NCBI RefSeq assembly: GCF_013373065.1
Contig: NZ_JABXIN010000024.1
Coordinates: 1 to 64,000, forward strand
Source: Algoriphagus sp.
GTDB lineage: Bacteria > Bacteroidota > Bacteroidia > Cytophagales > Cyclobacteriaceae
Reading direction: 5' to 3'
Length of the DNA: 64,000 nt
Shown: positions 37,327 to 45,471 of the stretch, piece by piece
Layout of the letters: every line of letters starts with the position of its first letter
How positions within the stretch are numbered: the stretch's first letter is position 1
Program-made: the position numbers and the translations under genes
Notes under the pieces: generated by a model
What the model was told of the DNA's origin: nothing
The model's input: only the letters and a program-made list of their open reading frames with translations
Database searches by the model: none

Positions 37327-37770
37327 ATGGAAATTCAAAAAATCAAAAACTGGCTTAGCCACCTAGAAGGAGACCAAGTAGCTTCCTTTGGAAAAATGAC
37401 ACCTCAACACATGGTCGAACATCTTACGCTGACAGTGAAAATCTCATCTGGCCGAATAAAAATCCCCCCTTTCCAACCAAAAGAAAAACAATTGGAAATG
37501 AAAAGACAATTGCTGGAAACAGATATGGATTTCCCAAAAGAAATCAAATTCCCAAATGACCCCGGCAAGCTTTTGGATTTGCGTTTCCCTAATTTAGAAA
37601 CAGCGAAAACCAAATTAATTCAAGGTCTAGAAGAATTTGAAGCCTACTTCCAGGAGAATCCGGCATCCAAAACAGTACATCCAGTTTTGGGCGAACTCGA
37701 TAAAAAAGAATGGGATCGATTCCATCAAAAACACTTTGCTCATCATTTCTCCCAATTTGGAATCGGGTAA
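37327..37770 (+). CDS. DUF1569-like DinB-superfamily protein
   Basis: A 147-residue cytoplasmic protein. GKMTPQHMVEHLTLTV near the start and WDRFHQKHFAHHFSQFGI at the end give the spaced histidines of the DinB/DUF1569 four-helix metal-binding fold. No enzyme activity is known for this group. The ATG at 37327 comes right after the nrdBA terminator; the same frame open further upstream lies inside nrdA and is not used. It converges on the GH57 gene. Confidence 0.8.
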   Translation: MEIQKIKNWLSHLEGDQVASFGKMTPQHMVEHLTLTVKISSGRIKIPPFQPKEKQLEMKRQLLETDMDFPKEIKFPNDPGKLLDLRFPNLETAKTKLIQGLEEFEAYFQENPASKTVHPVLGELDKKEWDRFHQKHFAHHFSQFGIG

Positions 37771-37802
37771 AAAAAAGAATCAGCCGTTATTCGACTGATT
37801 CT
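37770..37802. terminator. Terminator between DUF1569 and GH57 genes
   Basis: AGAATCAG pairs with CTGATTCT over an 11-nt loop, with seven A on the left (T on the minus strand). The GH57 stop codon lies within the loop, so the hairpin overlaps the coding end. Confidence 0.7.
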
Positions 37803-38998
37803 ACTTCTTTTTTCTTTTCCTTGATCCTTAAGACAAAATCACTTAAGACATTCATGTAGTTGATAAATGCGTCATAAGGTGTATCGTAAGGGCTGAAATA
37901 AGAATGGATATCTCCATCTGAAAAGAACTTTGTACACATGTAGTAAAAGTGATCTGAAGTCTGTAGGTAATTCCAGTCTCGTATCAGATCCGGATCATCC
38001 AGCGTTCGGATTGTTTTCTCCAGTTCATACAAGCGGTCAAAAGCTTCATCTTGAAGATCGTTACCCAACCAAGCAGTCAAATCACGCTCCTCATCGGCCC
38101 AGCTTATCGGGATTGGAACATGAATAGGACTTACGGCTTCGACTTGACTAAGGACTTCCGAAGGTGTTGAAAAACCAAAATCCGTTTTACTTAAAACTGC
38201 TTCAGGTAAGGCTCGCATAAACTCGAAAATCCCGGTTTCTTTCCATTGATGCTCTCCAAAAGTCTCATAATCCATGAAAAGGTTTAAGACTGGTTCTGAT
38301 TTCGGGATTGCATTAATCCAATTGATAAACTTGTCAACGGTCAATGGATAATCTGACCAGGTCTTGTTCGAGAATCGGAAGGCGATATCATCAGAAAGAA
38401 GGAAATTTTTCAACAAGACTTTCAGTTCGGGTTTGATGCTGTTTTGGTAAACAAAGTTCGGGCTCTTCCATCCCAAAACATGCTTGGCTCCTTCTGTAAG
38501 AATTCCAGAATAGCCCATATCATAGACCATTTCACCGATTTTATCAGAATAAATCAATTCTGTATTTCGAAAGATCTTGGGGGTATAACCATGAAACAAC
38601 TGTTGGATCTTGTCTTTGTGCTGATCCACCATTCGCTTGAATTCTTCCTGGCTTTTGAGAGAAGCAAGGGAATGTCCATAAGTCTCACTTAGAATCTCGA
38701 CTTGACCTGTAGCGACTAATCGTTGAAAGCTCTCCAAAACATCAGGAGCATACGCTTCCATTTGGTCCATAAAAGTCCCAGAAAAAGAAAAGGTCACCTT
38801 AAAAGCCCCTTTATGCTTTTCAATTAGTTCAAGAAGCAACGCATTCATGGGGAGATAGCATTTTTGAGCTACTCTTCTCATGACATTCCGATTTAGAAAG
38901 TCATCCCAGTAATAATGATCGTCTCCAATATCAAAAAAGCGATAGGGTTTTAGCCGGTAAGGTTGGTGGACCTGAAAGTAAAAGCAAATCGTTCTCAT
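37787..38998 (-). CDS. Glycoside hydrolase family 57
   Basis: A 403-residue GH57 alpha-glucan enzyme. It opens ICFYFQVHQPYRL with HQP at 11-13, the first GH57 motif; EILSETYGHSL (101-111) contains the nucleophile region and FMDYETFGEH (241-250) the acid/base Asp243. Known activities of the family are alpha-amylase, 4-alpha-glucanotransferase and branching enzyme; which one applies is not visible. It is the last gene of a glycogen operon and overlaps the GT4 gene by 4 nt. No signal peptide, so it works on intracellular glucan. Confidence 0.9.
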   Translation of the reverse strand: MRTICFYFQVHQPYRLKPYRFFDIGDDHYYWDDFLNRNVMRRVAQKCYLPMNALLLELIEKHKGAFKVTFSFSGTFMDQMEAYAPDVLESFQRLVATGQVEILSETYGHSLASLKSQEEFKRMVDQHKDKIQQLFHGYTPKIFRNTELIYSDKIGEMVYDMGYSGILTEGAKHVLGWKSPNFVYQNSIKPELKVLLKNFLLSDDIAFRFSNKTWSDYPLTVDKFINWINAIPKSEPVLNLFMDYETFGEHQWKETGIFEFMRALPEAVLSKTDFGFSTPSEVLSQVEAVSPIHVPIPISWADEERDLTAWLGNDLQDEAFDRLYELEKTIRTLDDPDLIRDWNYLQTSDHFYYMCTKFFSDGDIHSYFSPYDTPYDAFINYMNVLSDFVLRIKEKKKEVESVE

Positions 38999-40284
38999 GG
39001 TTGTTGCGCTAAAGTTTTTTCATAAATCTTGACGAGTTTGGCAGCCACATGCTCCCATTTCAAATTTTTAAGCTCTTCGCTGCCAAGCTCTTTGAACATC
39101 TTCGAAATCCCCTGATAATGCAGCAAAGCAAATATGGCATCTGCCATCGCATCCACATCCCAAAAATCAATCTTAATGGCATTTTGAAGAACTTCCGCTA
39201 CACCGGATTGCTTTGAAATGATAGTCGGGGTATTATGCCTTACAGCTTCCAATGGAGCGATCCCAAAAGGTTCGGATACGGAAGGCATCACATAGACATC
39301 CGAAATCGCATACATATGATCCACATCATCCCCTTTTAGAAAGCCGGTAAAGTGAAACTTATTTCCCATCCGGAGTTCGGCCACCCGGTCAATCATCCGA
39401 TTGAGAAGATCTCCAGAGCCAGCCATAACAAACCGGACATTTTCATCTCGGTCTAGTACTTTTTTGGCAGCTTCTACAAAATACTCAGGACCTTTCTGGA
39501 AAGTAATTCGACCTAAAAAGGTGACGATTTTTTCAGGGACTTTCTTTTCGTATTTGGATTTGATAATGCTGGCATCCAATACGGCATTGTGGAGAACGCT
39601 GACTTTTTCTTCTGGGATTCCATATCGCCGTACAATAGTATTTTTTGTAAGTTGACTTACAGCGACCACATGATCAGCAGCCTCCATCCCGGCTTTCTCA
39701 ATTTCAAAAACAGGAGGGTTGACAGATTCCCCAGATCGGTCATATTCTGTAGCATGTACATGGGCTACTAGCGGCTTTCCACTGATTTCCTTGGCAGCAA
39801 TTCCAGCTGGAAAAGAAAGCCAGTCATGGGCGTGAATAATTTCAAAATCATTCCGATCGCGGGCAATTTGAGCAGCCGTAAGGGCGTAGCGGCTAACTTC
39901 TTCCATTAGATTCTTCCCGTATTTCCCACTAAACTGGTACTTGGTGGTAAAGATACTTTCATCCACATCCGCCCGGTCATGAATCGCGTAATCGGTAAAT
40001 TTTTGATACTCTTCAGGACCTAAGTAGGGAACCAAAAAACTCGAGACTTCCAGGTAAGTCAGATTTTTCCAGATGCTTTTAAACTTCTTTTCACGATAGT
40101 CAATATGGACGTCACTAGCATTGACAAAATCTGCTAATGGCTCTTCGTCTCCCCAAAGTTTCGGGACGACAAAAATCACATCTTGGTTGTGGTGCACCAT
40201 TCCCTTCACTAACCCATAACAAGCCGTCCCTAATCCTCCTGAAATATGAGGTGGAAATTCCCACCCAAACATTAATACCCTCAT
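38995..40284 (-). CDS. GT4 glycosyltransferase, glycogen-synthase-like
   Basis: A 429-residue GT-B transferase. The N-terminus VLMFGWEFPPHISGGLGTACY has the SGGLGT nucleotide-binding loop of starch/glycogen synthases; HAHDWLSFPAG is the linker motif, and the C-terminal half has the EPFGIAPLEA donor motif of GT4. In Bacteroidota this gene is usually found between a debranching enzyme and a GH57 gene and is taken as the glycogen synthase. Donor is inferred to be ADP- or UDP-glucose. Confidence 0.88.
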   Translation of the reverse strand: MRVLMFGWEFPPHISGGLGTACYGLVKGMVHHNQDVIFVVPKLWGDEEPLADFVNASDVHIDYREKKFKSIWKNLTYLEVSSFLVPYLGPEEYQKFTDYAIHDRADVDESIFTTKYQFSGKYGKNLMEEVSRYALTAAQIARDRNDFEIIHAHDWLSFPAGIAAKEISGKPLVAHVHATEYDRSGESVNPPVFEIEKAGMEAADHVVAVSQLTKNTIVRRYGIPEEKVSVLHNAVLDASIIKSKYEKKVPEKIVTFLGRITFQKGPEYFVEAAKKVLDRDENVRFVMAGSGDLLNRMIDRVAELRMGNKFHFTGFLKGDDVDHMYAISDVYVMPSVSEPFGIAPLEAVRHNTPTIISKQSGVAEVLQNAIKIDFWDVDAMADAIFALLHYQGISKMFKELGSEELKNLKWEHVAAKLVKIYEKTLAQQP

Positions 40285-40294
40285 AAAAAATCTT

Positions 40295-42211
40295 TTATAA
40301 ACGTTTGACTAATTCCATCATGCGTAATAATTCTGCCACGCTCCAAGCTTGAGAAACAGAACCTTTCGGTCGGTGAGGTGGGTCACCGTCATAAATTTCT
40401 GCCACAGTTCCAACCCCATATTGAGTCATTACCCCATCAAAACTTTTGATAATTTTATCAATGAAATTTTTGGCTGATTTGCCATGGAGCTTGATGTAGG
40501 CTTCCACAAAGTGTCCCATTGGCCAAACCCAAACAGTACCGTTGTGGTACGCATTATCTCTACTTATTGGATCTCCAAAGTAATACCCTTTATAAGCTGG
40601 GTCATCAGGAGCCAAAGTTCGAAGTCCTCGATTGGTCAACAAGTTGGATCGAACTATATCCAAAATTTGGTCCCGCTGATATTCATCCAACATGGTATAA
40701 GGTAAAGAAGTCGCAAAAACCATATTTGGACGGATGGCCCAATCTTTCTCAGATCCGTTAATAACATCTGCTAAATACCCCTTCTTCTCATCCCAAAATT
40801 CCTCCAGGAAAGTTGATTTTACTTTTTCTGCGAGTTCTGCATAGGATTTCTCATCGGTCAATTCATGATAGAATTGAAGGGCATTGTACCAAAGGGCTTG
40901 AATTTCTACCGGGCAACCTGTCCGTGGCGTAACTGGACCGTCCACAGTGACGGCATCCATCCAAGTAAGAGCCACATTCTCGTAACCTCCATAGATGAGC
41001 CCATTCGAAAGCATATGAATATTAAAATCAGTACCTTTTTGGTATCCATCCAAAATTCCTTTCAACTTTCCTAAATAACGACTCTTGATCGTCTTCGAAT
41101 CTCCAGTAAAATAAATGTATTGTTGCAAGGACCAGAAAAACCATAGCGGTGCATCGATGGAATTCATATTGGTAAAGTCTCCGCTTCCTACGTTTGGAAA
41201 AAGAGGTCCAACCAAATCTTTGGACATGGTATCCATAATTTCCAAGAAAGTTTCCTTGTCACCCCTCGCCAGTGTCAAGCCAGGTGCAGCAATGAAGGTA
41301 TCTCTGCCCCACCAGCCAAACCACGGATAGCCTGCGATAATTCGAGTCTCCCCGTCGCGCTTTCTAATAAATTGGGTTGCTGAATTGATCAGACAGTTTT
41401 CAAAATTGCTTCGAGGAATTCTTCGGGCAACTTCTTTTTCAAAAGCACGCTGACGGGTACTTGGATCTGCTTCGGTCAATCCTGCAGAAAAAATTACAGA
41501 TTCGCCTTTTTCAATATCAAATTCAAAGTAGCCCGGTACATACAAATCCTCTTGGTACTCGTAGCCACGTTCACGTTCTAAAATGTACTCTACATTGTGA
41601 TACCAATTGGGATCAGGATGAAATTTATTCTTCTTGGAAAGCTGCAAGTACAAAGGATCATAAACTGGATAAAGTCGAAACTTAGCACCGTTCGGCACTT
41701 TTTCATATTCCTTTTGAATATCATCATTCTCCTTACACAGGGTGTGATAGCCCCGGAACGCCAAAAAAGGCTGTATCCGAATCTTGGTTGGAGAATGTGC
41801 TTCCAATAAGGTATAGCGGATCATCACCCGGTCCCGATTGGTATCCAAGATCAATTCTTTTTGCAAAAGCACACCCCCTACTCGATAGGTCAATTTTGGA
41901 ATAGGTTCAGAATCGAAATCCTCTAGGTATTTATGTCCTCTCGGGAAATAATTGCCCGGAAATTTACTGATCCCCAAATTGAAGCTGGCGCCATGTTGTA
42001 TCACAGTCTCATGGACTGTCGATAGAAAAACATGGTTTTGGGAATCGATATGGGGCTGAGGAGCCACCAACAAACCGTGATATTTACGGGTATTACAACC
42101 AATAATAGTGGTACTGGTGTAGGTACCCGACCGGTTGGTTCGGATGATTTCCCGATCAAGGGAATAGTTGAGATTGACTAGCTGTGTTTTGTCAAAATGG
42201 ATATAACTCAT
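40295..42211 (-). CDS. Glycogen debranching enzyme (amylo-alpha-1,6-glucosidase type)
   Basis: A 638-residue protein with the GDE N-terminal domain (about 15-250, with TTIIGCNTRKYHGLLVAP) and a (alpha/alpha)6 catalytic barrel (about 270-635) containing AGYPWFGWWGRDTFIAAPGL, the acidic residues in TVDGPVTPRTGCPVEIQALW and DNAYHNGTVWVWPMG. It removes alpha-1,6 branches of glycogen. First gene of the operon; the GT4 gene follows after 10 nt. Confidence 0.92.
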   Translation of the reverse strand: MSYIHFDKTQLVNLNYSLDREIIRTNRSGTYTSTTIIGCNTRKYHGLLVAPQPHIDSQNHVFLSTVHETVIQHGASFNLGISKFPGNYFPRGHKYLEDFDSEPIPKLTYRVGGVLLQKELILDTNRDRVMIRYTLLEAHSPTKIRIQPFLAFRGYHTLCKENDDIQKEYEKVPNGAKFRLYPVYDPLYLQLSKKNKFHPDPNWYHNVEYILERERGYEYQEDLYVPGYFEFDIEKGESVIFSAGLTEADPSTRQRAFEKEVARRIPRSNFENCLINSATQFIRKRDGETRIIAGYPWFGWWGRDTFIAAPGLTLARGDKETFLEIMDTMSKDLVGPLFPNVGSGDFTNMNSIDAPLWFFWSLQQYIYFTGDSKTIKSRYLGKLKGILDGYQKGTDFNIHMLSNGLIYGGYENVALTWMDAVTVDGPVTPRTGCPVEIQALWYNALQFYHELTDEKSYAELAEKVKSTFLEEFWDEKKGYLADVINGSEKDWAIRPNMVFATSLPYTMLDEYQRDQILDIVRSNLLTNRGLRTLAPDDPAYKGYYFGDPISRDNAYHNGTVWVWPMGHFVEAYIKLHGKSAKNFIDKIIKSFDGVMTQYGVGTVAEIYDGDPPHRPKGSVSQAWSVAELLRMMELVKRL

Positions 42212-42270
42212 GGGTCCAAAAGTTGCAACCCGTAAATTATAACATTGAGAGGTAAAGAAAAATCAAATTG

Positions 42271-42302
42271 AAAAAAATAAAGGTTATGTTTCCATAACCT
42301 TT
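42271..42302 (-). terminator. Terminator of the small gene
   Basis: AAAGGTTATG pairs with CATAACCTTT (10 bp) around a TTTC loop, and seven T follow on the minus strand. It lies 16 nt beyond the stop of a 46-codon frame. Confidence 0.82.
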
Positions 42303-42318
42303 TGTTCTTTATGCTTTT

Positions 42319-42459
42319 TCAAGAATGATAAGCTTCATTTTGAATCTCTTCAAAGTTCTTCAGAGACTCTTCAAACTTGATCATGTAATTTCTTACAAGG
42401 GAAATATTTACCGGTCGAATCACCGGAAATTTCGGCGAGTTTTTAAACAATGTAAACAT
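42319..42459 (-). CDS. Small protein of 46 residues, unknown
   Basis: An ATG-to-TGA frame of 46 codons: MFTLFKNSPKFPVIRPVNIS, then a helix-like acidic stretch with FEESLKNFEEIQNEAYHS at the end. It stands alone in the gap between the tRNA-His and the debranching enzyme gene, points the same way as both, and is followed after 16 nt by a strong terminator on the same strand that has no other purpose. That pairing is the evidence for a real gene. Half the protein could form one amphipathic helix; no signal peptide or membrane span. Function unknown. Confidence 0.55.
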   Translation of the reverse strand: MFTLFKNSPKFPVIRPVNISLVRNYMIKFEESLKNFEEIQNEAYHS

Positions 42460-42523
42460 CTGAAGTTGGTTTAGTTCTGGTTTCTTTCGTCAATATTAAT
42501 GCCAATTGACTACGAATAAATAG

Positions 42524-42549
42524 AAAAACCCCTCAATGTGAGGGGTTTT
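42524..42549 (-). terminator. tRNA-His terminator
   Basis: AAAACCCCTCA pairs with TGAGGGGTTTT around ATG, then a T-rich run on the minus strand; it begins 2 nt after the tRNA. Confidence 0.88.
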
Positions 42550-42551
42550 CG

Positions 42552-42626
42552 GGTGAAAGACCGGGTTCGAACCGGCGACCTCTGGTGCCACAAACCAGCG
42601 CTCTAACCAGCTGAGCTACAATCACC
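42552..42626 (-). tRNA. tRNA-His (GTG)
   Basis: The anticodon stem CTGGT/ACCAG encloses TTGTGGC with anticodon GTG. An extra 5' G pairs with C73, as expected for tRNA-His. The acceptor arm GTGATTG/CTTTCAC contains two adjacent T-T oppositions at positions 5 and 6, which I recall from other Bacteroidota tRNA-His genes. T arm GCCGG-TTCGAAC-CCGGT. Confidence 0.93.
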
Positions 42627-42664
42627 ATTTAAAGATCTTGAGGACATTTCCCTCAATTGGAATG

Positions 42665-42695
42665 CAAAGGTAGAGAGAAGTACTTTTTTGCGCAA
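42665..42695 (-). promoter_or_regulatory. tRNA-His promoter (TTG-N20-TACCTTTG)
   Basis: On the minus strand TTG (42695-42693), a 20-nt spacer and TACCTTTG (42672-42665), both consensus. The start point would be about 30 nt before the tRNA. Confidence 0.62.
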
Positions 42696-42708
42696 GAGTA
42701 CTCTTAAA

Positions 42709-44052
42709 TTAATTTACAGAAAATGTCAACCGCTCTCCTTTCTTACTCTCATCAAATCGGCCATTTTCGTACGCCAAGTGACCGGAGACAATTGTGTGGG
42801 TAACCTTTGATTGAAAGGTATGTCCTTCAAAAGGTGACCAACCGCATTTGGCTAGAATATTTTCCTTGTTGACAGTCCATGGATCATTCAAATCCACCAA
42901 GACCAAATCAGCATGGTATCCTTCTCTGATGAATCCTCGCTCCTCAATTCTGAACAATTTGGCCACATTATGAGCCATTTTATCGACAATCCGTTCAAGA
43001 CTGATTTTACCCTGATGATAGAAATCCAACATTGCTACCAAAGAATGTTGAATCAAAGGACCCCCAGACGGAGCTTTGGTGTAAACTTGCCCTTTTTCCT
43101 CTAAAGTGTGCGGCGCATGATCGGTAGCAATCACATCAATTCGATCATCCAATACCGCTTTGAAAATTTCGTCCCGATCATGGGCTGTTTTCACAGCAGG
43201 ATTCCACTTGATCAAAGAGCCTTTTGTCTCGTAATCTTCCTCCGAAAACCACAAATGATGAATGCAGGCTTCGGAAGTAATATGCTTTTGCTCCAAAGGA
43301 ATACTGTTATCAAAAAGCTCCAACTCTTTGGCTGTACTGATATGGAGGATATGAAGGCGGGTTCCGTATTTTTTTGCCATGGCTACAGCCCGACTTGAAG
43401 CGTTGTAACAAGCTTCTTCAGACCGGATTTTTGGATGAAATTTCATAGGAATGTCATCTCCGTATTTCTCCTTGTATTCAGCCAAATTCGCGGCAATGAT
43501 GTGATCATTTTCAGAGTGGATCGCCAAAAGCCCTTTGTAATGCTTAAATATCCCTTCTAAGGATTCGATATTATCCACCACCATATTTCCAGTGGAAGAG
43601 CCCTGGAATACTTTGAGTCCGCAGACATTTTTCAAGTCCAACTTGAGAATTTCTTCCAAATTGTCATTGGTCCCCCCAAAGAAAAAAGAGTAATTGGCCA
43701 AGGACACTTCCTTCGCCCGCGCATACTTTTCCTCTAAAAGCGGAATAGTCACAGCTTGTGGGACGGTATTGGGCATCTCCATGTAAGAGGTAGTTCCTCC
43801 TGCCACACCGGCTTTTGCTTCGGTGTAAATTTCCCCTTTGTGGGTAAGACCGGGCTCTCTGAAATGTACCTGATCATCAATAACTCCTGGCAGAAGGTAT
43901 TTTCCTGTCGCGTCTATCCGCTTATCGGCAGATTCGCCTGAAAGGTTTTCACCGACTTTGGCAATGCGTCCATTCGCTACCAAAACATCTCCCCGAAAGA
44001 TCCGGCCTTCATTGACTATATTTGCACCGGTGATCAGAATACTTTTCATCAT
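42709..44052 (-). CDS. pyrC: Dihydroorotase-type amidohydrolase
   Basis: A 447-residue amidohydrolase that closes carbamoyl-aspartate to dihydroorotate in pyrimidine synthesis. FREPGLTHKGEIYTE, MEMPNT (91-96), the carboxylated-lysine region GLKVFQGSSTG (Lys147), LHILHISTAKE and ATDHAPH with the catalytic Asp are present. The first metal motif, normally HxH before FREPG, reads QVH (Gln61, His63), so one zinc ligand is replaced. Two ATGs (44052, 44049) are possible. The DEAD-box gene starts only 34 nt away on the other strand. Hydantoinase-like activity cannot be fully excluded. Confidence 0.88.
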   Translation of the reverse strand: MMKSILITGANIVNEGRIFRGDVLVANGRIAKVGENLSGESADKRIDATGKYLLPGVIDDQVHFREPGLTHKGEIYTEAKAGVAGGTTSYMEMPNTVPQAVTIPLLEEKYARAKEVSLANYSFFFGGTNDNLEEILKLDLKNVCGLKVFQGSSTGNMVVDNIESLEGIFKHYKGLLAIHSENDHIIAANLAEYKEKYGDDIPMKFHPKIRSEEACYNASSRAVAMAKKYGTRLHILHISTAKELELFDNSIPLEQKHITSEACIHHLWFSEEDYETKGSLIKWNPAVKTAHDRDEIFKAVLDDRIDVIATDHAPHTLEEKGQVYTKAPSGGPLIQHSLVAMLDFYHQGKISLERIVDKMAHNVAKLFRIEERGFIREGYHADLVLVDLNDPWTVNKENILAKCGWSPFEGHTFQSKVTHTIVSGHLAYENGRFDESKKGERLTFSVN

Positions 44053-44086
44053 TTCGCTATTTAATTTTCCCCTAAATTAAGCAATC

Positions 44087-45436
44087 ATGGCCAATCAGGC
44101 AGAAGGTTTTGAAGCTTTTAAACTCAACAGGCAATTACTCAACGCTGTCGAAGAAGCTGGCTATACCCAACCAACACCAATTCAGGAAAAAGGGATCCCT
44201 TTGGCGCTCGCCGGTCATGATGTATTGGGAATTGCACAGACAGGCACTGGAAAAACAGCAGCTTATGTGCTCCCCATTTTGATGAAAGTAAAATACGCCC
44301 AAGGCATGCACCCCCGGGCAATGATTTTGGCACCGACTCGTGAATTGGTCATGCAGATCGAAACGGTCTGCAAAGAGCTAGGAAAATACACAGATATCCG
44401 GGTAGTCTCCCTGTATGGAGGAATTGGCCCAAAAACCCAAATTGAGCAGATCGAGGCAGGTGTAGATCTCATTATTTCCACTCCCGGCCGTTTTATGGAT
44501 TTGTATAAAAAGGGAGTCATCCTAACCAAGGAGCTTAAAACCATGGTTTTGGATGAGGCCGACAAAATGCTGGATATGGGTTTCATGCCACAAATCCGCG
44601 CCATTTTAGAAGTCATTCCCGTCAAGCGCCAAAACCTACTCTTTTCAGCTACTTTTTCACCGAAAGTGGAGCGACTATCCACGGAATTTTTAGAATTCCC
44701 CGAACGAGTAGAAATTACTCCATCTGCAACTACTGCTGAAACCATTGATCAGGTCAAATATTTCGTTCCAAACATCAGAACCAAAATCAATCTCTTAGAG
44801 AATCTCCTGGAAAACGAAGAAGTCAGCCGGGCGATCATTTTCACCCGAAGTCGGAAAAATGCGGAAGAGGTCTCCAATTTCTTGCAGCGAAAGAAAGTTG
44901 GTGAAGTACGAGTCATCCACGCCAATAAGGGACAAAACACCAGGATTAACTCCATGGAAGATTTCAAGGCTGGCGATGTACGGATTTTGGTGGCGACTGA
45001 TGTAGCTTCTCGGGGTTTGGACGTAACGATGGTCTCCCATGTGATTAATTTTGATGTGCCGCTGATCTATGAAGACTATGTCCATCGAATTGGACGAACT
45101 GGCCGCGCAGAAAATGAAGGCATGGCTATCACTTTCATCAACCCAGCCGAGGCTTGGCATTTTGAAAAAATTGAAGAGTTGATCCGGATGGAAGTTCCGG
45201 AAGTTGCTATCCCCAAATCGGTAACTATTACCGAAACGCCTTTTGCAGAAAAGCAGATCTATGCACGTGAATTGGATAAGCTTAAGCAAAAGGAAAATCC
45301 AGATTACAAGGGCGCATTTCATGAAAAGAAAGCGCGTCCAAAACGGAATATAGGTAAGGGGGAAAAAGTCAAGGCGAGAAAGTCCGGGAATAAAAAGAAT
45401 AGGAATCAGCTGAAGACTAAGAATAGAAGAAAATAA
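44087..45436 (+). CDS. DEAD-box RNA helicase (RhlE-like)
   Basis: A 449-residue ATP-dependent RNA helicase. Q motif YTQPTPIQEKGIP, motif I AQTGTGKT, Ia PTRELVMQ, II DEAD in LDEADKMLDMGF, III SAT, and VI HRIGRTGR are all present. The last 50 residues are strongly basic (KKARPKRNIGKGEKVKARKS and beyond), the usual RNA-binding tail of ribosome-assembly helicases. Likely role: ribosome biogenesis and RNA decay. Terminator shared with the M28 peptidase gene. Confidence 0.95.
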   Translation: MANQAEGFEAFKLNRQLLNAVEEAGYTQPTPIQEKGIPLALAGHDVLGIAQTGTGKTAAYVLPILMKVKYAQGMHPRAMILAPTRELVMQIETVCKELGKYTDIRVVSLYGGIGPKTQIEQIEAGVDLIISTPGRFMDLYKKGVILTKELKTMVLDEADKMLDMGFMPQIRAILEVIPVKRQNLLFSATFSPKVERLSTEFLEFPERVEITPSATTAETIDQVKYFVPNIRTKINLLENLLENEEVSRAIIFTRSRKNAEEVSNFLQRKKVGEVRVIHANKGQNTRINSMEDFKAGDVRILVATDVASRGLDVTMVSHVINFDVPLIYEDYVHRIGRTGRAENEGMAITFINPAEAWHFEKIEELIRMEVPEVAIPKSVTITETPFAEKQIYARELDKLKQKENPDYKGAFHEKKARPKRNIGKGEKVKARKSGNKKNRNQLKTKNRRK

Positions 45437-45459
45437 AAAGGCCCTTTTTTAGGGCCTTT
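45437..45459. terminator. Bidirectional terminator, helicase / M28 peptidase
   Basis: AAAGGCCCT pairs with AGGGCCTTT around five T, in the 35 nt between two convergent genes. Confidence 0.85.
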
Positions 45460-45471
45460 AATTTTTCAATT

